The notes below the pieces were generated by a model. That model had not been told where the DNA came from, did not search any database, and saw only the letters and a list, made by a program, of their open reading frames with translations. A stretch of 5,491 bases of DNA. Origin: an uncultured Filifactor sp. (GTDB taxonomy: Bacteria; Bacillota; Clostridia; Peptostreptococcales; Filifactoraceae). The translations under genes and the position numbers were made by a program. The stretch covers positions 1 to 5,491 of the forward strand of contig CAMYCP010000096.1 in NCBI GenBank assembly GCA_947254385.1, written 5' to 3'. Below are positions 1 to 4,190 of the stretch, in pieces; positions within the stretch are counted from its first letter, which is position 1; each line of letters opens with the position of its first letter.

Positions 1-28
1 CTTTTATATTATAGGAGGTTTAATATCT

Positions 29-955
29 ATGAAAGCACTGGTAACTGAACTTGTAAACGAAAAAGGACTGGAAAACTTACGCAAGTATTTTGACGTGGAT
101 TTAGCTTACGATAAATCTTTGGATGAAATCAAAGCTATGATTGCCGACTATGACGTACTTTTGGTAAGAGCTGAAACTCCGGTTAAAAAAGAAATGATAG
201 ATGCCGGAAAGAAACTTAAAGCTATAGGTATGGCAGGTATCGGACTTAACCACATTGACGTGGAATATGCAAAATCCAAAGATATCGCAGTATTTAATGT
301 ACCCGACGGCAGTATAGATTCCGTGGGAGAACTTGCTATAGGCATGATGCTCACTTTGATGAGAAATATTATAAAAGCTGATAAATTTGTAAAATCCGGC
401 AACTGGGATAAAACAGGATTTACAGGAAATCTGCTTAAAGGTAAAACTTTGGGCGTACTTGCTTTAGGTCGTATAGGTTTTAGAGTTGCGGAACTTTCAA
501 AAGGTTTCGGTACAAATGTAATTGCATACGATCCGTACGCTAAACAAGAAATTGCGGATAAAATAGGCGCTAAGCTCGTATCTTTAGACGAAGTTTTGGA
601 AAAATCCGACATCATTACAATCCATACACCTTTAACTCCGGAAACTCGTCACATGATAGGTAAAGCTGAGTTTGCCAAAATGAAAGACGGCGCATTCCTC
701 CTCAATTTAGGTCGCGGCGGAATAGTGGATGAAGATGCGTTGTATGATGCATTGAAGAGCGGAAAAATCAAAGGCGCCGCTATGGACGTTATGGAAGTTG
801 AACCGCCTGCAAAAGATAACAAACTTTTCGGTCTGGACAATGTGATAATCACTTGCCACATCGGAGCCGGTAGCGTAGAAGCTCAAGAATATATTTCAGT
901 ATCACTTTGCGACAAGGTTATAAATCGTTTTAAAGAATTAGGTATGATTAAATAA
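29..955 (+). CDS. D-2-hydroxyacid dehydrogenase, phosphoglycerate dehydrogenase type, no ACT domain
   Basis: A 308-residue NAD-dependent 2-hydroxyacid dehydrogenase, expected to interconvert a 2-hydroxyacid and its 2-oxoacid in the cytoplasm. An N-terminal substrate lobe (about 1-95, with VRAET at 46-50 and AGIGLNHID at 69-77) is followed by the Rossmann domain (about 100-275). The nucleotide motif reads ALGRIG (145-150), so the first glycine of GxGxxG is alanine. D168 at the end of the second strand favours NAD over NADP. The catalytic set is complete: R229 in LNLGRGG, E258 in EVEPP and H277 in CHIGA, with the same 29-residue R-to-E spacing as E. coli SerA. It ends at residue 308 without the C-terminal ACT domain of long SerA proteins, so serine feedback control by that route is not expected. 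The ATG start is set by AGGAGGT at 13-19, 9 bases upstream. Tandem TAA stops close it. The family is certain; the exact substrate (3-phosphoglycerate or another hydroxyacid) is not. Confidence 0.93.
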   Translation: MKALVTELVNEKGLENLRKYFDVDLAYDKSLDEIKAMIADYDVLLVRAETPVKKEMIDAGKKLKAIGMAGIGLNHIDVEYAKSKDIAVFNVPDGSIDSVGELAIGMMLTLMRNIIKADKFVKSGNWDKTGFTGNLLKGKTLGVLALGRIGFRVAELSKGFGTNVIAYDPYAKQEIADKIGAKLVSLDEVLEKSDIITIHTPLTPETRHMIGKAEFAKMKDGAFLLNLGRGGIVDEDALYDALKSGKIKGAAMDVMEVEPPAKDNKLFGLDNVIITCHIGAGSVEAQEYISVSLCDKVINRFKELGMIK

Positions 956-981
956 TAAAAGTTTTTCACAAACATTCGGAC

Positions 982-1000
982 AAAAAAAGCGTAAGCAAAA
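982..1000. terminator. Left arm of a split bidirectional terminator
   Basis: Seven A residues followed by GCGTAAGCAA lie 27 bases after the dehydrogenase stop codon. The reverse complement of 983-998 occurs at 4174-4189, just beyond the tyrS stop. Joined, the two arms would give an A-tract, a stem of about 10 bp and a T-tract, a classic factor-independent terminator working in both directions between convergent genes. In the present sequence the arms are more than 3 kb apart because the IS-bounded block lies in the loop. The match is seen directly; the pre-insertion terminator is inferred. Confidence 0.72.
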
Positions 1001-1357
1001 TGTACTGCCCCCTTAAATCCGGACACGGAAATAAGGGGGCTTTTTAATGAAAAAAATAACATACAAAGAGAAATTAAAAATAGTAAAAGAAAACCAAGAA
1101 GGATATGCACGAGAATATCTATCTAAAAAATATGGGATATCTGAACATACAATTCAAAACTGGATTCAGTCATATAGAATATTAGGTGAAGAAGGCCTCA
1201 GGAAAAGCATAACAGATAACTCATACAGTGGAGAATTTAAATTATCTGTGTTAGAATATAGGCAAATAAATGGCCTATCTTACGAAGAAACCGCAGAACA
1301 CTTTAAAATTAAACAGCCATCAACAATAGCTAGCTGGCATAGGCAATACAAAGTTTC
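1001..1357 (+). mobile_element. IS3-family (IS150-like) element, copy A, right part missing
   Basis: This is the left end of an IS3-family element. It opens with TGTACTGCCCCC, similar to IS150-type ends. The inverted repeat TGCCCCCTTAAATCCGGACA (1006-1025) matches the reverse complement of the right end at 4145-4164 in 16 of 20 positions. Bases 1001-1227 match copy B (3703-3929) with no gaps and 6 differences, about 97% identity, in the same orientation. Similarity to a transposase continues to about 1350-1357 (WHRQYK) and then stops; no right end, orfB or catalytic domain follows. The break abuts the remnant of an unrelated secreted-protein gene. The copy is immobile by itself. Confidence 0.85.
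1007..1045 (+). terminator. Hairpin in the IS left end with T-run, covering the orfA ribosome site (copy A)
   Basis: GCCCCCTTA (1007-1015) pairs with TAAGGGGGC (1032-1040). Inside it, TCCG (1018-1021) pairs with CGGA (1026-1029) across a GACA loop, with a symmetric AA/AA internal loop between the two stems. Five Ts follow at 1041-1045. This is a strong factor-independent terminator shape. The right arm contains AAGGGGG (1033-1039), the only ribosome-site candidate for the ATG at 1047. RNA entering from the dehydrogenase gene would therefore tend to stop here and also hide the start signal. Such protection from outside transcription is known in several IS families; for this element it is inferred. 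It may also replace the terminator that the insertion split. Confidence 0.7.
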
Positions 1358-1409
1358 CATCTATAGAAATTTCCTGACTTGTTTTTGGATAGGCTTCAGC
1401 ATTTATTGA
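1047..1409 (+). pseudogene. IS3-family transposase OrfA, C-terminally truncated (copy A)
   Basis: This is the N-terminal part of the DNA-binding OrfA of an IS150-like element, which normally joins OrfB through a -1 frameshift. Two helix-turn-helix units can be seen: residues about 5-45 (REYLSKKYGISEHTIQNWI) and about 65-101 (the stretch around LSYEETAEHFKIKQPSTI). The protein agrees with the family up to WHRQYK near residue 101. The last 18 or so residues, rich in F, I and C, come from the adjoining foreign sequence read out of frame. No leucine-zipper end, slippery site or OrfB follows. The ATG follows AAGGGGG by 7 bases. If made, it could at most bind IS ends; it cannot catalyse transposition. 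Confidence 0.8.
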
Positions 1410-1463
1410 TGGAACCAAAATCAAAAGCACTATAATTCAAATTGCTAACAGAGTTTTTTTATA
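1358..1463 (-). pseudogene. N-terminal remnant of a secreted protein (signal peptide, possible stalk-domain family)
   Basis: Read on the minus strand, one frame gives KKTLLAI, a TGA stop, then IIVLLILVPSINAEA and YPKTSQEISIDGNF before it runs into the IS. This is the shape of a Sec signal peptide: two lysines, a hydrophobic core and a cleavage-like SINAEA. The following P-T-x-x-x-I-x-I-D-G pattern resembles the start of the mature part of clostridial 'stalk' (copper amine oxidase N-terminal-like) proteins. AGGAG (1468-1472) stands where the ribosome site should be. The expected ATG-AAA-AAA is now AT followed by seven As, as if the G of the start codon were lost. With a missing start, one nonsense codon and truncation at the IS junction (about 1350-1358), the gene is dead. 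The signal-peptide reading is fairly strong; the family is a guess from about 12 residues. Confidence 0.55.
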
Positions 1464-1489
1464 AGTACTCCTAAGTTTTATTTAACTTC

Positions 1490-1495
1490 ATTATA
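1490..1495 (-). promoter_or_regulatory. -10 box left from the secreted-protein remnant
   Basis: A perfect TATAAT on the minus strand lies 17 bases upstream of the AGGAG that belongs to the broken signal-peptide gene, a normal distance for a short leader. No clear -35 is visible at 16-18 bases. It supports the idea that a real gene start once stood here. If still active it would send RNA leftward, antisense to the orfA remnant. Confidence 0.4.
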
Positions 1496-1579
1496 CAATA
1501 TAGCAAAAATAAATCCCGTAGTGGACTCCCAGAATAAAAAATCTTCGATAAAAATCTCAGAGACAAAAATTATATTTTA

Positions 1580-1900
1580 TTATTTTAATCTTACTGCTGT
1601 TCCGGAAACTGTGACCATTAGCATAGATCCGCCTTGGCCCAATACTTCATAGTCCATCTTGCATCCGACAACGGCATCTGCTCCCATCCTCTTTGCTCTT
1701 TCTTGAATTTCATATAAGGCTTCCTCTCTGGCACGCATGAGTTCATTTTCATAGCCGGCGCTCCTGCCACCAAAGATATCCCTCAGGCCTGCACTCAGGT
1801 CCTTCAAAAAGTTAACGCCGCTAACTACTTCACCAAAGACAATGCCCATGTATTCAGAGATTTCTCTGCCTTCTATGCTTTGTGTTGTTGTAATAATCAT
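1580..1900 (-). CDS. YbjQ / UPF0145 family protein
   Basis: A 106-residue protein of the YbjQ/UPF0145 family (often labelled heavy-metal-binding domain), small cytoplasmic proteins that form ring-shaped oligomers and whose role is not settled. Family landmarks run the whole length: [19 protein letters not shown] at the N-terminus, then [28 protein letters not shown], a helix of charged residues, [16 protein letters not shown], and the glycine-rich end [16 protein letters not shown]. Length is normal. The frame stays open 10 codons further upstream, but the start at 1900 is preferred: it matches the family N-terminus and has AAGAGGTG 6 bases upstream. It is divergent from the P-II-like/antiporter operon and may share its control region. 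The metal-binding label is historical, and no cysteine/histidine cluster is seen here (a single cysteine). Confidence 0.9.
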   Translation of the reverse strand: MIITTTQSIEGREISEYMGIVFGEVVSGVNFLKDLSAGLRDIFGGRSAGYENELMRAREEALYEIQERAKRMGADAVVGCKMDYEVLGQGGSMLMVTVSGTAVRLK

Positions 1901-1906
1901 AATTGT

Positions 1907-1914
1907 CACCTCTT
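1907..1914 (-). promoter_or_regulatory. Ribosome binding site fixing the YbjQ-family start
   Basis: AAGAGGTG on the minus strand, 6 bases before the ATG at 1900. It lies inside the upstream extension of the open frame, so the longer 116-residue reading would have to translate through it. This supports the shorter, family-length protein. Confidence 0.75.
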
Positions 1915-1950
1915 GATACATATATACCAAAAATTTTTATTTTTAAATAT

Positions 1951-1978
1951 TTTATACTAATAAATCTGTCCAAACAAA
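1951..1978 (-). promoter_or_regulatory. Possible promoter for the YbjQ-family gene
   Basis: On the minus strand, TTTGTT (1973-1978) and TATAAA (1951-1956) are 16 bases apart, about 50 bases upstream of the start codon. The region is very AT-rich, so such matches arise easily. It is offered as the best candidate only. Confidence 0.3.
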
Positions 1979-1995
1979 TTCCCTTGCTAAAAGAC

Positions 1996-2024
1996 TTGCA
2001 AAAACAAAACAATAGGAGTATATT
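1996..2024 (+). promoter_or_regulatory. Promoter for the P-II-like/antiporter operon
   Basis: TTGCAA (1996-2001) and TATATT (2019-2024) are spaced by exactly 17 bases, a good match to a housekeeping promoter. Transcription would begin near 2031, immediately before AGGAGG (2032-2037), so the leader would be only about 16 bases long. That leaves no room for a riboswitch or attenuator on this operon if this is the main promoter. Confidence 0.55.
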
Positions 2025-2046
2025 ATTATCCAGGAGGAAATGAACA

Positions 2047-2382
2047 GTGAAAGCATTATTTATAGTTATTAATCACGAAGATCACTTTAACGAACTTTTA
2101 AAAGAATTTGCCTCAGCTGGCATAACTGGAGGAACAATTCTCGAAAGCGAAGGACTTGCGGCCTCTCAAGCTGAACAAGCACCAGAGCTTGGCATGAACT
2201 ATTTTAGACTCTTTTTAAACCAAGGCAGACCATACAACAAGACAATCTTTTTGATTGCAGAAGGCGAAAAACTTGAAAAAGCCAAAGACTGCGTTAGAAA
2301 AGTTGTCGGCAACCTAGGCAAGGAAAATGTCGGCATTATGTTTACCTTGGATGTAGACTCCTTTGAAGGCTTGACCAAGTAG
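2047..2382 (+). CDS. P-II-like small regulatory protein (antiporter-associated)
   Basis: A 111-residue protein with the ferredoxin-like beta-alpha-beta pattern of the P-II superfamily: strand KALFIVIN (2-9), a helix (10-24), GITGGTILESEG (25-36) matching the position and style of the P-II segment before the T-loop, a T-loop-like stretch (about 37-62), strand KTIFLIA (65-71), a helix (75-90), and a last strand GIMFTLDVDSFEGL (96-109) recalling the P-II nucleotide-site end. It lacks the canonical T-loop tyrosine context of GlnB and is more like divergent P-II-like proteins found beside transporters. The start is GTG, 9 bases after AGGAGG (2032-2037); a nearer ATG at 2040 reads into a stop after 10 codons. 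It is followed after 11 bases by the antiporter, so the two are one operon. Proposed role: a trimeric, ligand-sensing partner that gates the antiporter. The fold is likely; the role is inferred. Confidence 0.7.
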   Translation: MKALFIVINHEDHFNELLKEFASAGITGGTILESEGLAASQAEQAPELGMNYFRLFLNQGRPYNKTIFLIAEGEKLEKAKDCVRKVVGNLGKENVGIMFTLDVDSFEGLTK

Positions 2383-2393
2383 GTGTGAAATAA

Positions 2394-3572
2394 ATGGAAC
2401 CAATACTTTATTTATCAATCCTGCTCTTGTCAGGATTAATTGTTGCCCGTCTATTGGGCAAATTAAAATTTCCGGACGTAACTGGCTACTTAATTGCAGG
2501 CATACTTATAGGCCCATCTGTTATCGGACTCATTCCGGCTCATGGCGTCAAGCAAATGGAAATCGTTAGCCAGGTCGCCCTTAGCTTCATCGCCTTTTCA
2601 GTCGGCAGTGAAATGAATCTAAGGCAAATCAAAAAAATCGGTTCAAAAATTATTTTGGTAACTTTTTGTGAAGCCCTTGGCGGTATGCTAATGGTAACTC
2701 TTGCCATGCTCTTAATTTTTAAAACGGACGTTGCCTTTGCCATTACTCTTGGCAGTATCGCCTCAGCCACAGCACCTGCAGCTACACTTATGGTCATCAG
2801 GCAATACCAAGCCAAAGGTGATTTGGTAGACGTATTGATCCCGGTTGTAGCCCTCGACGACGCAGTTTGCATCATGGCCTTTGGTGTTGCTTCATCAATT
2901 GCAACCGCCATGCTATCCGGCGTTGCCCTTAGCATGAACACCATGATATTAAAACCGCTAAGTGAAATTGCATTAGCAATTATAACCGGCATGGCAGGCG
3001 GTCTTGTCTATATACTACTCAGCAAAAAAGTTAGAAACAATGAAGAAAATCTAACCTTTACACTTGCCATGATCTTTGGTATAACAGCAGCGACCTTTGC
3101 CCTAAAGCTATCGTCACTTTTGACACTTATGACTATGGGCATAGTAATCTCAAACTTTGGTAGGGTCAACAGAAAATATTTAGAACTTATAAACATAGTT
3201 ACCCCACCAATCTTTGTTGCCTTTTTCGTTTTGAGCGGTGCAGATTTAAATCTCGCTGACCTCAAGAAAGTTGGCGTATTCGGAATCGCCTATGTAATTG
3301 CAAGGCTTATCGGTAAAATTTCAGGTGCATATTTTTCCACCAAGGCCACAGGCTTCCCAGACCACGTATCCAAATACCTTGGACTCACACTGGCTCCACA
3401 AGCTGGTGTTGCAATTGGTCTTAGCTTGATCGCCTCGCAAATAATTCCAGACCCTCACGGCGCACAAATCCGTACAGTTGTCTTGGGCGCAACAATTATT
3501 TACGAGCTCACAGGACCACTGGTTGCAAAGTATGCCCTCAAAAAATCCGGCTGCATTGCTAGCGACAAATAA
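2394..3572 (+). CDS. CPA2-family cation/proton antiporter, membrane domain only
   Basis: A 392-residue integral membrane protein of the CPA2 (KefB/NapA-like) monovalent cation:proton antiporter family, expected to exchange Na+ or K+ for H+ across the cytoplasmic membrane. Hydrophobic segments fill nearly the whole length, consistent with 11-13 helices. Landmarks are FPDVTGYLIAGILIGP (26-41), SVGSEMNLRQIKK (69-81), the broken-helix segment TAPAA (126-130) of the crossover region, the paired aspartates ALDDAV (153-158; D155/D156) typical of electrogenic antiporters, R304/K308 in ARLIGK, and LAPQAGVAIGLSL (333-345). Unlike many Kef proteins it stops soon after the last helix (KYALKKSGCIASDK) and has no RCK/TrkA nucleotide-binding domain. 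The start is the ATG after AGGTG (2381-2385), which overlaps the preceding stop codon. Alanine codons are largely GCC, unlike the dehydrogenase. Ion choice cannot be read with certainty; the DD pair points to Na+(Li+)/H+. Confidence 0.93.
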   Translation: MEPILYLSILLLSGLIVARLLGKLKFPDVTGYLIAGILIGPSVIGLIPAHGVKQMEIVSQVALSFIAFSVGSEMNLRQIKKIGSKIILVTFCEALGGMLMVTLAMLLIFKTDVAFAITLGSIASATAPAATLMVIRQYQAKGDLVDVLIPVVALDDAVCIMAFGVASSIATAMLSGVALSMNTMILKPLSEIALAIITGMAGGLVYILLSKKVRNNEENLTFTLAMIFGITAATFALKLSSLLTLMTMGIVISNFGRVNRKYLELINIVTPPIFVAFFVLSGADLNLADLKKVGVFGIAYVIARLIGKISGAYFSTKATGFPDHVSKYLGLTLAPQAGVAIGLSLIASQIIPDPHGAQIRTVVLGATIIYELTGPLVAKYALKKSGCIASDK

Positions 3573-3591
3573 ATTTTATTTTGTAAGTCAA

Positions 3592-3663
3592 TTTGCAAAA
3601 ATAATTCTAATATCAAACGCAAGATAATTTTTAAAAACAATCGCAAAATAATTTTTAAAATCA
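3592..3663. repeat. Three tandem 24-bp AT-rich repeats
   Basis: Units lie at 3592-3615, 3616-3639 and 3640-3663. The second and third share CGCAARATAATTTTTAAAA with one mismatch at a 24-base offset; the first is more diverged (TGCAAAAATAATTCTAATATCA). They stand between the antiporter stop and the truncated terminator at the IS edge. There are no spacers, so it is not a CRISPR array. It may be slippage-generated non-coding DNA; no function is visible. Confidence 0.7.
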
Positions 3664-3679
3664 TAAAAGAAAAAGAAAG

Positions 3680-3702
3680 AAAAAGCGTGAGAAAAAATTC
3701 TC
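3680..3702 (+). terminator. Antiporter terminator cut by the IS (partial)
   Basis: AAAAAGCGT precedes a small stem, GAGAA (3689-3693), loop AAAA, TTCTC (3698-3702), and IS copy B starts at the very next base. An intact bidirectional terminator would continue with ACGC and a T-tract to pair with AAAAAGCGT; that part is missing. The short stem is visible; the lost half is inferred. AAAAAGCGT is also found at the left edge of copy A. Confidence 0.45.
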
Positions 3703-3708
3703 TGTACT

Positions 3709-3747
3709 GCCCCCTTAAATCCGGACACGGAAATAAGGGGGTATTTT
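3709..3747 (+). terminator. Hairpin in the IS left end (copy B)
   Basis: This is the same nested stem as in copy A (CCCCCTTA with TAAGGGGG; TCCG with CGGA). Two changes lie at its foot: the closing G-C pair is now G-T (3742), and the T-run is interrupted (TATTTT). It should be slightly weaker as a terminator, but still hides the AAGGGGG before the ATG at 3749. It may serve as the terminator of the antiporter operon. Confidence 0.6.
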
Positions 3748-3748
3748 A

Positions 3749-4132
3749 ATGAAAAAAATAACATACAAAGAGAAATTAAAAATAGTAAAAGAAAACCAAG
3801 AAGGATATGCACGAGAATATCTATCTAAAAAATATGGAATATCTGAACATACAATTCAAAACCGGATTCAGTCATATAGAATATTAGGTGAAGAAGGCCT
3901 CAAGAAAAGTATAACAGATAACTCATACAAAGGAAATTGTCTAGATAATTCACTCATGGAAAATTTCTTTGGATTATTAAAGCAAGAGATGTTTTACTGT
4001 GAAGACTACAAGACTATTGAGGAATTAGAAGCTGCTATTAGAGAATATATTGACTGGTATAACAACAAGAGAATAAAGACAAAATTAAACGGCCTGTCAC
4101 CTGTTGAGTACAGGTTACAAGCCGTGTGGTAA
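3749..4132 (+). pseudogene. In-frame OrfA-OrfB deletion fusion of the IS transposase
   Basis: A 127-residue open frame in which OrfA residues 1-60 (first helix-turn-helix, ISEHTIQNRI at 31-40) are joined in frame to the C-terminal end of the OrfB integrase core. The OrfB part is KGNCLDNSLMENFFGLLKQE (61-80), followed by EYIDWYNNKRIKTKLNGLSP (99-118) and VEYR. E71 in LMENFF is the third residue of the DDE triad; both catalytic aspartates are in the deleted part, so it cannot cut or join DNA. Relative to copy A it has R39 for W39 and K52 for R52. The frame survives intact from ATG to TAA. A product that binds IS ends and interferes with active relatives is possible but unproven. Confidence 0.82.
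4089..4125 (-). terminator. Long hairpin at the end of the OrfB remnant, possible tyrS terminator
   Basis: ACGGC (4089-4093), TGT (4095-4097) and ACCTGT (4099-4104) pair with ACAGGT (4110-4115), ACA (4117-4119) and GCCGT (4121-4125) around a TGAGT loop. This gives 14 base pairs with two single mismatches. Read on the minus strand, downstream of tyrS, the stem is followed by TTAATTTTG, a weak T-run. With the original terminator split, it could end tyrS read-through. It could equally be a structural part of the IS right end. Confidence 0.35.
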
Positions 4133-4144
4133 ACGCGGTTATTT

Positions 4145-4164
4145 TGTCCGGGTTTGTGGGTGCA
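4145..4164 (-). repeat. Right terminal inverted repeat of the IS
   Basis: Its reverse complement, TGCACCCACAAACCCGGACA, agrees with the left repeat TGCCCCCTTAAATCCGGACA in 16 of 20 positions, with CCGGACA perfect at the inner side. It is the only right end of this element in the window and marks the right edge of the accessory block. Confidence 0.75.
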
Positions 4165-4170
4165 TATCGC

Positions 4171-4190
4171 AAATTGCTTACGCTTTTTTA
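4171..4190. terminator. Right arm of the split bidirectional terminator
   Basis: AAATTGCTTACGC followed by six Ts and an A runs straight into the tyrS stop codon at 4191-4193. Bases 4174-4189 are the exact reverse complement of 983-998. It lies only 6-10 bases past the IS right end. AAA here and AAAA at 997-1000 leave room for a short target duplication of about 3 bases, as usual for IS3-family insertion. Confidence 0.72.

Larger units (their letters stand above)
3703..4164 (+). mobile_element. IS3-family (IS150-like) element, copy B, internally deleted
   Basis: A miniature of about 460 bp that keeps both ends of the element. The left end TGTACTGCCCCC is at 3703, with the inverted repeat at 3708-3727, and the right inverted repeat TGTCCGGGTTTGTGGGTGCA is at 4145-4164. 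Its first 227 bases are about 97% identical to copy A. The middle (the end of orfA, the frameshift region and most of orfB) is gone, with the joint next to 3929. The exact right end is uncertain: 4165-4170 (TATCGC) may belong to the element, since its left end extends 5 bases beyond the matched repeat. With both ends present it could be moved by a complete relative in trans. Its left flank (TTCTC) and right flank (AAATTGC) share no target duplication. Confidence 0.85.

Noticed and set aside
883..1110. Minus-strand frame encoding a hydrophobic peptide (MHILLGFLLLFLISL...), repeated at 3588-3812
   Set aside because: It appears twice only because both copies lie antisense to the same A-rich start of the IS orfA. 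Runs of F, L and I come from the reverse complement of lysine/glutamate-rich codons. No ribosome site was seen.
1464..1579. Possible terminator of the YbjQ-family gene or a further gene fragment
   Set aside because: Apart from the AGGAG and TATAAT of the dead secreted gene, I found no convincing stem with a T-run and no recognisable coding frame here.
1901..1930. Ten-codon N-terminal extension of the YbjQ-family protein
   Set aside because: The ribosome site AAGAGGTG lies within this stretch, and family proteins begin at the MIITTT motif, so the start at 1900 is used.
2040..2072. ATG at 2040 as the start of the P-II-like gene
   Set aside because: It is out of frame and stops after 10 codons; it is also too close to the AGGAGG. 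The GTG at 2047 has proper spacing and gives the family-like N-terminus.
3592..3663. CRISPR array
   Set aside because: The 24-bp units are directly adjacent with no unique spacers, and no cas-like gene is present.
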